Shown one piece after another: positions 17,054 through 25,517 of a stretch of DNA of 64,000 bases. The translations under genes and the position numbers were made by a program. The notes beneath the pieces were generated by a model. The model searched no databases. It was given only the letters and a program-made list of their open reading frames with translations, and was not told the DNA's origin. Positions within the stretch are counted from its first letter, which is position 1; each line of letters opens with the position of its first letter. The stretch comes from Novosphingobium kunmingense (lineage in GTDB: Bacteria > Pseudomonadota > Alphaproteobacteria > Sphingomonadales > Sphingomonadaceae): assembly GCF_002813245.1 (NCBI RefSeq), contig NZ_PHUF01000003.1, positions 62,001 through 126,000 on the forward strand. The letters run 5' to 3'.

Positions 17054-18187
17054 ATGCGCCTCAACCGCAGAATTCCCGCAGGCCTCGATGCCGCCAACGA
17101 CCGCGACCCGCGCGAAGGGCACAGTGCCGAGATCATCGACCTTGCCACCCGCAACGTCCTGCCTTCGGTCACCCAGCGCAAGCCGGGCCGCGACGGGCTC
17201 GGCCTGTTTGCCGGGATCGCCATTGTCGGCCTGCTCGGCGCGGTGACACTGTGGAGCCTCGATTCGGCGCGCAATCAGCCGCAATCAGTGCCGCAGGCGC
17301 AGCCACTGCCTGCCCAGAACCCGGTGCAGGCCGCGCCGGTCGGCGTCGTTCCCGTTGCGCCCGCTCCGGTCGGCATCGCGCCGGGGCTTGAGCCCGGCCC
17401 CGCGCCGCAGGCAATCCTTGCGGCCCCGCCGCAAAGCATGCCGATGGCCGGCCCGGCGTCCAACCCGGCGGCATCGCCGACGATGATTTTCGATGCCAGC
17501 GCCCTTCCCGCTCCGTCGGCGGGACCGGCCGGCGCACTTGCCGGACCGGGCGGGGCGCCCACGGCAATGCCGACCGGCAATACCAACGACGATTTCGCAA
17601 CCCGGATCGGCGGCGTTGGCGGAAGTTCGGCCAGGGCGCGGAGCACGTTCGATCCGCGCACCACCGTCACCCAGGGAACCCTGATTCCCGCCGTCCTTGA
17701 AACGGCGATCGACACCGATGTTCCGGGCTATGTCCGCGCGGTCGTTTCGGTCGACGTGCGCTCGTTCGATGGCACCCGCGTATTGGTGCCGCGGTCTTCG
17801 CGCCTGATCGGCCAGTACAAGAGCGGGCTGCAGGCAGGGCAGAAGCGCGCCTATGTGATCTGGACCCGGCTGATCCGGCCCGATGGCGTCTCGGTCGAAA
17901 TCGGTTCGCCCGCGGTCGGCTTTGCCGGCGACACCGGTCTGGCCGGAAAGGTCAACACCCACTTCTTCGAACGCTTCGGCTCGGCGATGCTGCTCTCGGT
18001 GGTCGGCGGCCTCTCGGCGCTGACCGGAAACGCCGGGGTCGTGATCGCCGGCGGCGGCCAGTCCGCGGCGGCGGCGGCGGTCGGCCAGAACGGTCAGATC
18101 AGCCCGACCCTGCGCGTTCGGCAGGGTCAGCCGATCCGCGTCTTCACCGCGCGCGACCTCGATTTCTCCAGCGTGGCGACGCAGTGA
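17054..18187 (+). CDS. virB10: VirB10 T4SS core-complex protein
   Basis: This is a 377-residue TrbI/VirB10 protein. It has a cytoplasmic N-terminus, a single transmembrane helix (FAGIAIVGLLGAVTLWSL, about residues 52-69), a long Pro/Ala/Gln-rich periplasmic linker (about 75-190), and a C-terminal beta-barrel domain (VTQGTLIPAVLETAIDTDVP, GTRVLVPRSSRLIGQYKSG, VWTRLIRPDGVSVEIGSPAV-like segment). VirB10 spans both membranes and senses ATPase energy. The start follows virB9 by two bases, and the end overlaps virB11 (GTGA). Confidence 0.94.
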   Translation: MRLNRRIPAGLDAANDRDPREGHSAEIIDLATRNVLPSVTQRKPGRDGLGLFAGIAIVGLLGAVTLWSLDSARNQPQSVPQAQPLPAQNPVQAAPVGVVPVAPAPVGIAPGLEPGPAPQAILAAPPQSMPMAGPASNPAASPTMIFDASALPAPSAGPAGALAGPGGAPTAMPTGNTNDDFATRIGGVGGSSARARSTFDPRTTVTQGTLIPAVLETAIDTDVPGYVRAVVSVDVRSFDGTRVLVPRSSRLIGQYKSGLQAGQKRAYVIWTRLIRPDGVSVEIGSPAVGFAGDTGLAGKVNTHFFERFGSAMLLSVVGGLSALTGNAGVVIAGGGQSAAAAAVGQNGQISPTLRVRQGQPIRVFTARDLDFSSVATQ

Positions 18188-19194
18188 CCGGAGCCGTGCA
18201 CCGTCTGCCGGAAGCGCCGGATGGCGCGGTGCCGATCGACGAGCCGCGCAGCGTCTATCTCGACGCATATCTGGCGCCGTTCCGCGAATGGCTCGATCGC
18301 GAGACGGTCACCGAACTGCTCGTCAACCGACCGGGCGAATTGTGGGTCGAAGACGCCGACAGCCCCGGAATGCAGCGGATCGTCCTGCCCGAGATTACCG
18401 GCCAGCTGCTGCAGCGCCTGGCCGAGCAGGTGGCGCGGGTCAGCAGTCAGGGGATCAACCGCGAACACCCCCTGCTTGCCGCAACCCTCCCGGGCGGTGC
18501 CCGCATCCAACTGTGCGGCCCGCCCGCAACGCGGCGGCACTGGGCCCTGGCGATCCGGCGTCACCGGCTTCTCGACCTGCCGCTCGACGCTTACGACCGG
18601 GGGCCGATCATCCCGCGCGAGGACGCGCCGATGCCGGATGCCCGCTCCACCCCGATCGCCTTCCTGCGCGAGGCGGTGCGGCGGCGCAAAACCATCCTGA
18701 TCTCTGGCGGCACATCGACCGGCAAGACGACCTTCCTCAATGCCATGCTGCACGAGATCCCCCAGCACGAACGCGTCGTGCTGGTCGAAGACACGGCCGA
18801 ACTGCGCCTGCCCGGGGCCAACGGCGTCGGCCTGATCGCGGTCAAGGGCGAACTGGGCGAGGCGAAGGTTTCGGCCAACGATCTGCTCCAGGCAACATTG
18901 CGGATGCGGCCGGACCGGATCGTGCTGGGCGAACTGCGCGGGACCGAGGCGATCAGTTTTCTAAGGGCGATCAACACCGGTCACCCCGGGTCGTTTTCCA
19001 CCGTGCACGCCAACACCCCGCGCGGCGCACTGGAACAGATCGCGCTGATGGCGATGCAGGCGGGCATCGGCCTCAACCGCGCCGAAACATTGAGCTATGC
19101 GGCCTCGGTCATCGATATCGTGGTTCAGCTTGACCGCATCAACGGGCGCCGCGGGATCGCCGAAATCGCGCTGTCGAGCAGTCTGGTCGCCTGA
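18184..19194 (+). CDS. virB11: VirB11 T4SS hexameric ATPase
   Basis: This is a 336-residue secretion ATPase of the PulE/VirB11 superfamily. Walker A is GGTSTGKTTF at about residues 175-184. It also has the Asp box LVEDTAEL, Walker B RPDRIVLGELRG, and the His box GHPGSFSTVHANTP. The GTG start overlaps the virB10 stop. VirB11 drives pilus assembly and substrate passage at the cytoplasmic face. It is the last gene of the operon; no coupling protein (VirD4) follows in the window. Confidence 0.95.
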   Translation: MTGAVHRLPEAPDGAVPIDEPRSVYLDAYLAPFREWLDRETVTELLVNRPGELWVEDADSPGMQRIVLPEITGQLLQRLAEQVARVSSQGINREHPLLAATLPGGARIQLCGPPATRRHWALAIRRHRLLDLPLDAYDRGPIIPREDAPMPDARSTPIAFLREAVRRRKTILISGGTSTGKTTFLNAMLHEIPQHERVVLVEDTAELRLPGANGVGLIAVKGELGEAKVSANDLLQATLRMRPDRIVLGELRGTEAISFLRAINTGHPGSFSTVHANTPRGALEQIALMAMQAGIGLNRAETLSYAASVIDIVVQLDRINGRRGIAEIALSSSLVA

Positions 19195-19567
19195 CGAATT
19201 CCGCATTGGCGCAGCTGCAGGGCGGTTCTTCGCGGCTTCGTCCCGCTCTGGCGTGAACGCTGCGGGCAAGAACCCAAACTGGCGGAGCGGCGGGGAACAG
19301 GGGGTGCGCCACGCGCACGCCAATAATCGCGGCGGGCAAGCTGTCATTGCCGAGAACCTCCACACCGGGGGGAGGGAAATGGAAAAATAGACGGAGCGAT
19401 ACCTGCGGGAGATTGCGCGGCTGGTGCGAGAAGTGCCGATTCAAACCGGCGGCCCCTTGTTATTCAGAGGTTGTTGGCCTATTTAGAACTTATCAAGGGC
19501 ACGCGATATGTAGGCGTCCTTGGCTGAGAGACCATCGCGCTCCCGCTTACTCGGTGGAGCGCCTGAC
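19195..19567. other. Intergenic stretch after the virB operon
   Basis: There is no convincing gene here. Short ORFs lack coherent coding character and ribosome sites. Base composition becomes more mixed than in the virB genes (for example around 19440-19510). No strong terminator hairpin with a T-tract is seen directly after virB11. The last bases provide GGAG upstream of the small gene at 19568. Confidence 0.5.
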
Positions 19568-19759
19568 ATGGACCTCAATCAGCTGTATTCGCAGCACCAG
19601 CATTCGATCATGCGTGCTGCTGCCACACCCAGTCGTCTCGCTCGGACCAGGTATCTCGCCGCCGCGGGTGCTTTGGCCAATCGCATCCGAAATTACCAGC
19701 TTTCGGTTGGAGCGGCAGCCTCTTCGGGCTGGCTCCACAGCATGGAGTGCCCGGAGTGA
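19568..19759 (+). CDS. Small conserved-looking hypothetical protein (MDLNQLYSQHQ-type)
   Basis: This is a 63-residue protein starting MDLNQLYSQHQHSIMRAAAT, with a helical body (LARTRYLAAAGALANRIRNY) and no signal peptide. The ATG at 19568 has GGAG at a suitable distance and begins the coherent sequence; an upstream in-frame start at 19520 adds an unlikely extension. It overlaps the next gene (GTGA). I recall similar short proteins in sphingomonads but know of no function. It is first of a four-gene cluster ending at a strong terminator. Confidence 0.65.
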   Translation: MDLNQLYSQHQHSIMRAAATPSRLARTRYLAAAGALANRIRNYQLSVGAAASSGWLHSMECPE

Positions 19760-20076
19760 GCACGCAAGAAAGCGAGCCGGCTTCCGGCATGGTGGCTGCG
19801 AGCCCTTCCGAGGCTGGCGGCAAGCGTCGGTCCCTGGGCTGGCGCAAGGCGGCCCCGCGTTTGCCGGGCCAAATGATAAGTCGGCAGGGACAAATCACGC
19901 ATCTCGCGTTCGCACTTCTCGGCGGACGTGAGCCGGCGTTGGAATTTCTCAACCTCTATCACGCCGGGCTTGGGGCTAAGCCGCTTGATCTGGCTGGCGG
20001 CAGCGACGTGGGATATTCCGCGGTCCGGGGAGAGATCAACCGCTTGGCCTTCAAACTCACAGGAGCGCGGCAATGA
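19756..20076 (+). CDS. Small hypothetical protein, weak MbcA/ParS/Xre-C-like segment
   Basis: This is a 106-residue protein with a GTG start overlapping the preceding stop. The N-terminal third is polar and Ser/Glu-rich. The C-terminal part reads ALEFLNLYHAGLGAKPLDLA followed by a Gly-x-x-x-V helix. That faintly resembles the toxin-binding domain of MbcA/ParS/Xre antitoxins (pattern W/F-L-N...LG..P-L-D-L...G...V). The resemblance is not enough to assign function. It overlaps the next gene by ATGA, so translational coupling is likely. Confidence 0.62.
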   Translation: MSTQESEPASGMVAASPSEAGGKRRSLGWRKAAPRLPGQMISRQGQITHLAFALLGGREPALEFLNLYHAGLGAKPLDLAGGSDVGYSAVRGEINRLAFKLTGARQ

Positions 20077-20297
20077 GCCGGGCCATGAATCTGAAGCTGC
20101 CGGAAGCAAATGTCCGCAAACGCTGCGATGAAAGCGGTGTCTCGATTAGCGCGATAGAACCGCTTCCTGCGGGGGGAACTCACCTCGTCTGCACAACGGG
20201 CGAAGGGGCCGACGAAATGCGTCTGAGGCTTGCCGATTACCTCATTGCGGGATCCGTTCGACGTTTTCCATTCTATCGCGCCCGGGGTCCTTGGTAG
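20073..20297 (+). CDS. Small basic hypothetical protein
   Basis: This is a 74-residue protein with the core LPEANVRKRCDESGVSISAI, a GGTHLVCTT segment, then a basic C-terminus (VRRFPFYRARGPW). AGGAG lies 7 bases before the ATG, and the ATG overlaps the previous stop, which settles the start. No membrane segment is seen. It seems to be a genuine conserved family of unknown function; a nucleic-acid role is only a guess from its basic character. Confidence 0.65.
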   Translation: MSRAMNLKLPEANVRKRCDESGVSISAIEPLPAGGTHLVCTTGEGADEMRLRLADYLIAGSVRRFPFYRARGPW

Positions 20298-20326
20298 GCG
20301 TCGGATGGGGACCAACGGAGCCCGAA

Positions 20327-20632
20327 ATGGTCAATCAACCTAGCTTGATCCAGGTCACCAGCCGGCCACCTGACACCAATGTGACGGGGGCGCAAACGGC
20401 CCTTACGCGACATCGGCCCGAAGGCCGCTCGCACTTCGACATATACCGGGCTGAGCAGGTTTCCTTGACCTCCACCTTGTTTGGGGGTGGGGACTGGCAC
20501 TGGCGGCTGACTGACGGGACAGGGGCAATGGTGGCCGACTGTGGTGGTTACCGCAACCGCCGAGACTGTCTTGCGGTTGTCGAAGGCCTCCGCGCGGAGG
20601 CAGGCCTGGCGACCGTTTCGGGGCGTGAGTGA
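20327..20632 (+). CDS. DUF1508/YegP-like small protein
   Basis: This is a 101-residue protein. The central part FDIYRAEQ...GDWHWRLTDGTGAMVAD...GYRNRRDCLAVVEGLR follows the DUF1508 pattern (F-x-I-Y-x...W-R-L...NG-x-x-I-A...GY-x-x-x-x-x-C) also seen in E. coli YegP. CGGAG precedes the ATG at 20327 by six bases. It is the last gene of the small-gene cluster; a strong Rho-independent terminator follows at 20712. The function of the family is not established. Confidence 0.68.
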   Translation: MVNQPSLIQVTSRPPDTNVTGAQTALTRHRPEGRSHFDIYRAEQVSLTSTLFGGGDWHWRLTDGTGAMVADCGGYRNRRDCLAVVEGLRAEAGLATVSGRE

Positions 20633-20711
20633 TATGTCGATCATCTAGCAATGCAGGAGCACCTGCAAATGTGCGACCCGAGGAGAGCGGGAAACTGTTC
20701 TCCCGCCTCAG

Positions 20712-20749
20712 CAGCCTCCGCCGATACCGTGGCGGAGGCTGTATTTTTT
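20712..20749 (+). terminator. Rho-independent terminator of the small-gene cluster
   Basis: A perfect 11-bp stem CAGCCTCCGCC / GGCGGAGGCTG with an 8-base loop is followed two bases later by six T residues (20744-20749). The orientation fits termination of transcription from 19568-20632. Confidence 0.88.
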
Positions 20750-20943
20750 GGAATCAGCGTTAATGCTGTTCTTCGCCACGGCGCAGGTAAACCGCATACT
20801 TGCAAGACGACGCCGCACTTCCCCGCTACTTTGGAAGCCAATTTGTCCGGTGGCGTCCGGCTTCAAGCAATCGCGCCATCGGGCAAGCGTTTATGCGAAC
20901 ATCGGCCTTGGTTTGGAAAATTATCAATAAAATCGGGGTGTTA
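20750..20943. other. Intergenic stretch before tRNA-Ser
   Basis: About 190 bases contain no credible gene. The minus strand here is downstream of the tRNA-Ser 3' end; an AT-rich patch (20918-20941) borders the tRNA. Confidence 0.5.
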
Positions 20944-21034
20944 TGGCGGAGCGGGAGGGATTCGAACCCTCGATACGCTTTTGACGTATACTCACTTTCC
21001 AGGCGAGCGCCTTCGACCACTCGGCCACCGCTCC
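20944..21034 (-). tRNA. tRNA-Ser (GGA anticodon)
   Basis: The minus strand reads as a class II tRNA of 91 nt with an encoded CCA. The acceptor stem is GGAGCGG / CCGCTCC with discriminator G, and CCA is at 20944-20946. The D-arm has TGGCCGAGTGGTC, the anticodon loop is CTGGAAA with GGA at 20998-21000, the variable arm is long, and the T-arm has GGTTCGAATCC. The long variable arm and discriminator G are typical of serine tRNAs; it reads UCC and UCU codons. Confidence 0.97.
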
Positions 21035-21120
21035 GCGTGCACTGGAAGGGCGCGCCCTAGCGGGCGCCGGGGCGATAGGCAAGCCGTTGCGCTGGGCCGC
21101 CGCGTGCCTACATTCACGCC

Positions 21121-21522
21121 ATGACACGCCCCTTCGGCCTTGCCCCGACCCTCGATGAAATCGAAACCCTGGCGCTTTCCGCCCTGGCGCGGTTGCCGGA
21201 GGAATTCCGGGTCCATCTGGCCGGCGTTGCCGTGCGGGTCGAGGATTTCGCCGATCAGGCCACACTCGACGCGCTCGGCATCGAGGATCCCTTCGAGCTC
21301 ACCGGGATCTACGAAGGCGTGCCGGTGGGGGAAAAGTTCGGCGCGCCGAACGGGACCATGCCCGATCGCATCCGCCTGTTCCGCGGCGCCATCCTGGACG
21401 AATGGATCGCGCGCGGGGACGAGAGCCTGGAACACCTCGTCGCGCACGTGCTTATCCACGAGGTCGGCCACCATTTCGGCCTGTCCGACGCCGATATCCA
21501 CGCTCTCGAAGACAGCGCCTAG
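21121..21522 (+). CDS. Zincin-like metallopeptidase family protein (PF06262-type)
   Basis: This is a 133-residue protein with HEVGHHFGLSD (HExxH plus a downstream Asp) in a helix near residue 115. It is preceded by the family features GIYEGVP and PDRIRLFRGAI. This matches the short minimal-gluzincin family widespread in alphaproteobacteria and actinobacteria. It is cytoplasmic, with no signal. Proteolytic activity is inferred from the metal motif; physiological substrates are unknown. It lies upstream of a cyclophilin gene in the same direction. Confidence 0.88.
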   Translation: MTRPFGLAPTLDEIETLALSALARLPEEFRVHLAGVAVRVEDFADQATLDALGIEDPFELTGIYEGVPVGEKFGAPNGTMPDRIRLFRGAILDEWIARGDESLEHLVAHVLIHEVGHHFGLSDADIHALEDSA

Positions 21523-21554
21523 ACCTTGAACTGCCGCGCTGGCACAAGTCGGCG

Positions 21555-22469
21555 ATGCGCACACTTCTTACCCTTGCCGCCGGCCTGCTGGCGGCGCCGT
21601 CCGCCGCGGAGACCCCGGTTCCGTCGCCCGGCGAGCTGGTGGCCAAGGCCTCTGCATCGGACTGGACCGCGATCGCGCCGGCCGATCTCCTCGTCATGGA
21701 CCTGTCCCCGGATGCGAAGGGTGCGGACCGCCGCGTGGTGATCCAATTGATGCCCGCGCCCTTCGCGCAAGACTGGATCGGCAACATCCGCAAGCTGGCC
21801 GCGGCAAAGTGGTGGGACGGCCTTGCGGTCAACCGGGTGCAGGACAACTATGTCGCCCAGTGGGGCGATCCCGACGGGGAAGACAAGGCGAAGGCCAAGT
21901 CCCTTCCGCCCGGCCTGACGAAACCGTCGGCCGACGGTTATTACCATCTGCGGGTCAAGTCCTACCGCGCCCCGCGCCAGCCGCGCGCGAAGATCGATCC
22001 CTATGCAGAGGCCTATGGCTATGACGGCGGCTTCCCGAGCGCATCGGACGCCACCGGGACATGGCCGGTGCACTGCTATGGCATGGTCGGGGTCGGGCGC
22101 GACATGCCGCCGGACACCGGATCGGGCGCGGAGCTGTATACCGTGATCGGCCATGCACCGCGGCACCTCGATCGCAATATCGCCTTGGTCGGCCGCGTGA
22201 TCGAGGGGATCGAGCACCTTTCCAGCCTGCCGCGCGGAACCGGGCCGCTGGGCTTCTACGCCACGGCCGAAGAGCGCACCGCGATCCGGTCGATCCGCAT
22301 CGGTTCCGACGTCTCCGGCCTGGCCGCCTACCAGTACCTGTCCCCAGCCAGTGCGAGCTTCAAGGCTTATGCCGAGGCACGCGCCAACCGGCGCGATGCG
22401 TTCTTCGTGACGCCCGCTGGCGGCGCCGACATCTGCAATCTGCCGGTGCCGGTGCGCCGCGTGCCGTGA
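21555..22469 (+). CDS. Exported peptidyl-prolyl isomerase (cyclophilin type)
   Basis: This is a 304-residue protein with a short signal peptide (MRTLLTLAAGLLAAPSAA). The cyclophilin core is recognisable: RRVVIQLMPAPFAQDWIGNI (the usual I-x-L-x-x-x-x-A-P-x-x-x-x-N-x-x start), WWDGLAVNRVQDNYVAQWGD, GTWPVHCYGMVGVGRD and YTVIGHAPRHLDRNIALVGR. It is longer than minimal cyclophilins, with an added C-terminal region. It probably catalyses Xaa-Pro isomerisation in the periplasm. The ATG at 21555 begins the signal peptide. It overlaps the next gene (GTGA). Confidence 0.87.
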   Translation: MRTLLTLAAGLLAAPSAAETPVPSPGELVAKASASDWTAIAPADLLVMDLSPDAKGADRRVVIQLMPAPFAQDWIGNIRKLAAAKWWDGLAVNRVQDNYVAQWGDPDGEDKAKAKSLPPGLTKPSADGYYHLRVKSYRAPRQPRAKIDPYAEAYGYDGGFPSASDATGTWPVHCYGMVGVGRDMPPDTGSGAELYTVIGHAPRHLDRNIALVGRVIEGIEHLSSLPRGTGPLGFYATAEERTAIRSIRIGSDVSGLAAYQYLSPASASFKAYAEARANRRDAFFVTPAGGADICNLPVPVRRVP

Positions 22470-22777
22470 GCGAGCAAGTGACCCACACCGCGCCGCTGTG
22501 GCGTTGGAGCGGCAACAGCGGCGGGTCCTGGCACTTCCTGACGATCGACGGTGCGGCGGGCGAGGCGCTGTCCGGCACCGCGCTGATGCGGCGGATGGAG
22601 CGCACCATCGGCGGTTTCGGATCGCTGAAGGTGAGCGCGACGATCGGCGAGACGGCGTTTTCCACTTCGGTCTTTCCGTCCAAGGCCGAGGGCTGGATTC
22701 TTCCGGTCAAGGCCAGCGTGCGCAAGGCCGAAGGACTGGCCGAGGGCGATGCAGTGACGGTGGACCTGGCGTTCTAG
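22466..22777 (+). CDS. DUF1905 domain protein
   Basis: This is a 103-residue protein with the DUF1905 pattern: WRWSGNSGGSWHFLTIDG at the N-terminus, then GFGSLKVSATIGETAFSTSV, FPSKAEGWILPVKASVRKAE and a terminal DAVTVDLAF. It forms a small beta-barrel-like fold of unknown role. The GTG at 22466 overlaps the cyclophilin stop. Its own end overlaps the convergent rsh stop by four bases. Confidence 0.85.
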   Translation: MSEQVTHTAPLWRWSGNSGGSWHFLTIDGAAGEALSGTALMRRMERTIGGFGSLKVSATIGETAFSTSVFPSKAEGWILPVKASVRKAEGLAEGDAVTVDLAF

Positions 22778-24864
22778 ATACGGTCCGCCTGCGCCACCGC
22801 ATCGCTGGCGCGCAGGGCGCTGACGATCCGGGTAAGGTGGGCGAGGTCCGAAACCTCGAGGTCGATGTCGTAGGTGCCGAACAGCTCGTCGCGGCTGGTG
22901 TTCTGCAGGTTGATGATGTTGGCGCGGTTGCCGGCGAAGATCCCGGTTGCTTCGGCCAGGGTGCCGGGGCGGTTGTAGAGGACCACGCGCACGCGGCCGA
23001 TTGCGCCGGTGGTGCGTTCCCCCCACGACAGGTCGAGCCAGTCGGCATCGACCCCGCTGGCAAGGCTGAGGCAGTCGATCGCGTGGACTTCGACGCCCTG
23101 TCCGGGATGACGGATGCCCACAATGCGGTCACCCGGAACCGGGTGGCAACATTCGCCAAGCTGGAAGGCGACCCCCGGGGTCAGCCCCTTGATCGAGATA
23201 GCGCGCTCCTGCTTGGGCCAGTTCTCGGGCTCGGGCAGGCTGCTGGCGCTGCCCGGGACGAGCGCCTCCATCACCTGCCGGTCGTCGATCTTGGCCGTGC
23301 CGATCGCGCGCATCAGCTCGTCCTCGGACGACAGGCCCAGGCGCTGGACCGCGTCCTTGATCGCCTTCTTGCCGATCTTGCTGGGCAGCCTTCCGGCGAT
23401 CTCGTCGAACAGTTCGCGGCCGATCGCGGCCACTTCCTGCTTTTCCTTTTGCCGCACGGCACGGCGGATCGCGGCGCGCGCCTTGCCGGTCACGACGAAG
23501 CCCAGCCACGAGAGCTGGGGCGAGGCGTTCTTGCTCTTGATGATCTCGACCACGTCGCCGTTGGCCAGCTCGGTGCGCAGCGGCATGTGCCGACCGTTGA
23601 TCTTGGCGCCCACGGCAAGGCTGCCGAGGTCGGAATGGACGGCATAGGCGAAATCGACGGGGGTCGATCCCTTGGGCAGCTGGAACAGCTGGCCCTTGGG
23701 CGTGAAGGCGAAGATGCGGTCCTGGTAGATCGCCATCTTGGTATGCTCGAGCAGTTCGTCGGCATCGTGGCTGGCATCGACGATCTCGATCAGGTCGCGC
23801 AGCCAGCCGACCTGGCCGTCGGGTCGCTCCTGGCTCTTGTAGGCCCAGTGGGCGGCGAGGCCGAATTCGTTGGTGTGGTGCATTTCATGGGTGCGGATCT
23901 GCACTTCCATGCGCATCGAATTCTCGAAGATCAGCGCGGTGTGGAGGCTGCGGTAGCCGTTCGACTTGGGCGTCGAGATGTAGTCCTTGAAGCGCCCCGG
24001 GATCATCTGCCAGGTGCGGTGCAGCACACCTAGCGCGCGGTAGCAGTCGTCGACATCGTCGGTCAGCACGCGGAAGGCCATGATGTCGGTGATCTGTTCG
24101 AAACTGACGTGGCGTTCGGCCATCTTCTTCCAGATCGAGTAGGGGTGCTTCTCGCGTCCCGACACCTCGACCTTCAGACCCCCTTCGGCCAGGGCCTGCT
24201 TGATCGACAGGGCGATCGCGTCGACCTGGCCGCCTTCGCTACTGCGGATCTGCGCCAGCCGTCCGGTGATCGTGGCATAGGCTTCGGGCTCGAGCTGCTC
24301 GAAGGCGAGGAGCTGCATCTCGCGCATGTATTCGTACATGCCCACGCGCTCGGCCAGCGGGGCATAGATATCCATCGTCTCGCGCGCGATGCGGCGGCGC
24401 TTGTCCCCGCTCTTGATGTAATGGAGCGTGCGCATGTTGTGCAGCCGGTCGGCCAGCTTGACGAGCAGCACGCGGATGTCCTCGCTCATCGCGAGAAGGA
24501 ACTTGCGAAGGTTCTCGGCGGCGCGCTCGTTCTCGCCCATCGCCTCGATCTTCGACAGCTTGGTCACCCCGTCCACCAGCTTGGCGACGTCGGCGCCGAA
24601 CAGCTTCTCGATCTCCTCCGTGGTCGCCAAGGTATCTTCGACCGTGTCGTGGAGCAGGGCGGTGACGATCGTTTCCTGGTCGAGCTTCAGTTCGGTCATC
24701 AGCCCGGCCACTTCGACCGGGTGGCTGAAATAGGGATCGCCGCTGGCCCGCTTCTGGCTGCCGTGCTTCTGGACAGTATAGACGTAGGCGCGGTTGAGCA
24801 TGGCCTCGTCGGCCTCGGGCTCATAGGACAGGACCCGCTCAACAAGTTCGTACTGGCGCAGCAT
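22774..24864 (-). CDS. rsh: Bifunctional (p)ppGpp synthetase/hydrolase (RelA/SpoT homologue)
   Basis: This is a 696-residue protein with the full RSH architecture. The HD hydrolase domain (about 25-180) has FSHPVEVAGLM and the metal pair H72-D73 in LLHDTVEDT. The synthetase domain (about 230-345) has SIWKKM, DIMAFRVL and STPKSNGYRSLHTAL. A TGS domain (about 385-450) has FTPKGQLFQLPKGSTPVDFA, and a C-terminal ACT domain has RVRVVLYNRPGTLAEATGIF. Both catalytic halves look intact, so it should make and degrade the stringent-response alarmone. Alphaproteobacteria typically have a single such enzyme. Confidence 0.97.
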   Translation of the reverse strand: MLRQYELVERVLSYEPEADEAMLNRAYVYTVQKHGSQKRASGDPYFSHPVEVAGLMTELKLDQETIVTALLHDTVEDTLATTEEIEKLFGADVAKLVDGVTKLSKIEAMGENERAAENLRKFLLAMSEDIRVLLVKLADRLHNMRTLHYIKSGDKRRRIARETMDIYAPLAERVGMYEYMREMQLLAFEQLEPEAYATITGRLAQIRSSEGGQVDAIALSIKQALAEGGLKVEVSGREKHPYSIWKKMAERHVSFEQITDIMAFRVLTDDVDDCYRALGVLHRTWQMIPGRFKDYISTPKSNGYRSLHTALIFENSMRMEVQIRTHEMHHTNEFGLAAHWAYKSQERPDGQVGWLRDLIEIVDASHDADELLEHTKMAIYQDRIFAFTPKGQLFQLPKGSTPVDFAYAVHSDLGSLAVGAKINGRHMPLRTELANGDVVEIIKSKNASPQLSWLGFVVTGKARAAIRRAVRQKEKQEVAAIGRELFDEIAGRLPSKIGKKAIKDAVQRLGLSSEDELMRAIGTAKIDDRQVMEALVPGSASSLPEPENWPKQERAISIKGLTPGVAFQLGECCHPVPGDRIVGIRHPGQGVEVHAIDCLSLASGVDADWLDLSWGERTTGAIGRVRVVLYNRPGTLAEATGIFAGNRANIINLQNTSRDELFGTYDIDLEVSDLAHLTRIVSALRASDAVAQADRI

Positions 24865-24942
24865 CGTTGCCCTTTGTGACGGCTTTACCCGGCAAAGGGC
24901 AAGGGGACTTGTGCGAGGATTGGCGGGTTTTTGGCCCTGACC

Positions 24943-25512
24943 CTAGTCGGCTGGAGGCGCGTCCGGCTGGCGCAGGAGCGGAAACAGGTGGGCGACGTAG
25001 TCGGCCTTGCCCAGCTCGATTTCCCGGCTGCGCAGGATCGCATAGGCGGTCATGACGTGGAAATAGAACTGCGGCAGCGCCCAGTCGCGCACATATTGCA
25101 GGCCGGTAAAGTCGAAGGTCATGCCGATCGGCAGGGCGTGAGCCAGCGGGGCGGAAGGATCCGTTTCCTCTCCCGCAGCAGCCAAGTCCGCAACCACAGC
25201 TAACGCCTCGTCGATCCGGGACAGCGCATCGGTCAGCGATCCGGGCTGGTCTCCGGCGGCGCGTCCTTCGTCGAGCAGCGCGGCATGAAGCGGCGGGAAC
25301 TCCGCACCGCGAATCCGGTGCATCCCCTCGAGCGCCTGGACACAGGCGAAGCGGATCTGTGTCGCCAGCGGAAACATGTCGTCGGCCAGCCGCGCAGAGA
25401 GGAGCGCATCGCCGTGGTCGCGGCCGACCTGCGCCTGCGCCTTGCGCAGCCACGCGGCGAGCGCGCCCAGCATCTGGGAATAGGTCGGGGCGGCCAGGTC
25501 GGTCAGGGTCAC
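24943..25512 (-). CDS. DUF1993 family protein
   Basis: This is a 189-residue protein matching the DUF1993 pattern: an N-terminal TYSQMLGALAAWLRKAQAQV, a central LADDMFPLATQIRFACVQAL, and a C-terminal GLQYVRDWALPQFYFHVMTAYAIL. The fold is probably a DinB-like four-helix bundle. The start is a GTG at 25512. It is 5 bases downstream of hemF in the same direction and probably in its operon. Function is unknown. Confidence 0.87.
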   Translation of the reverse strand: MTLTDLAAPTYSQMLGALAAWLRKAQAQVGRDHGDALLSARLADDMFPLATQIRFACVQALEGMHRIRGAEFPPLHAALLDEGRAAGDQPGSLTDALSRIDEALAVVADLAAAGEETDPSAPLAHALPIGMTFDFTGLQYVRDWALPQFYFHVMTAYAILRSREIELGKADYVAHLFPLLRQPDAPPAD

Positions 25513-25517
25513 CGCAA

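Noticed and set aside
15060..17060. A hidden virB8 or virB7 between virB6 and virB9
   Set aside because: The genes overlap by four bases, and the other frames give no signal peptide, lipobox or VirB8-like sequence.
19756..20076. MbcA/ParS/Xre antitoxin
   Set aside because: Only a short faint resemblance is seen, with no RES/toxin gene adjacent; left as hypothetical.
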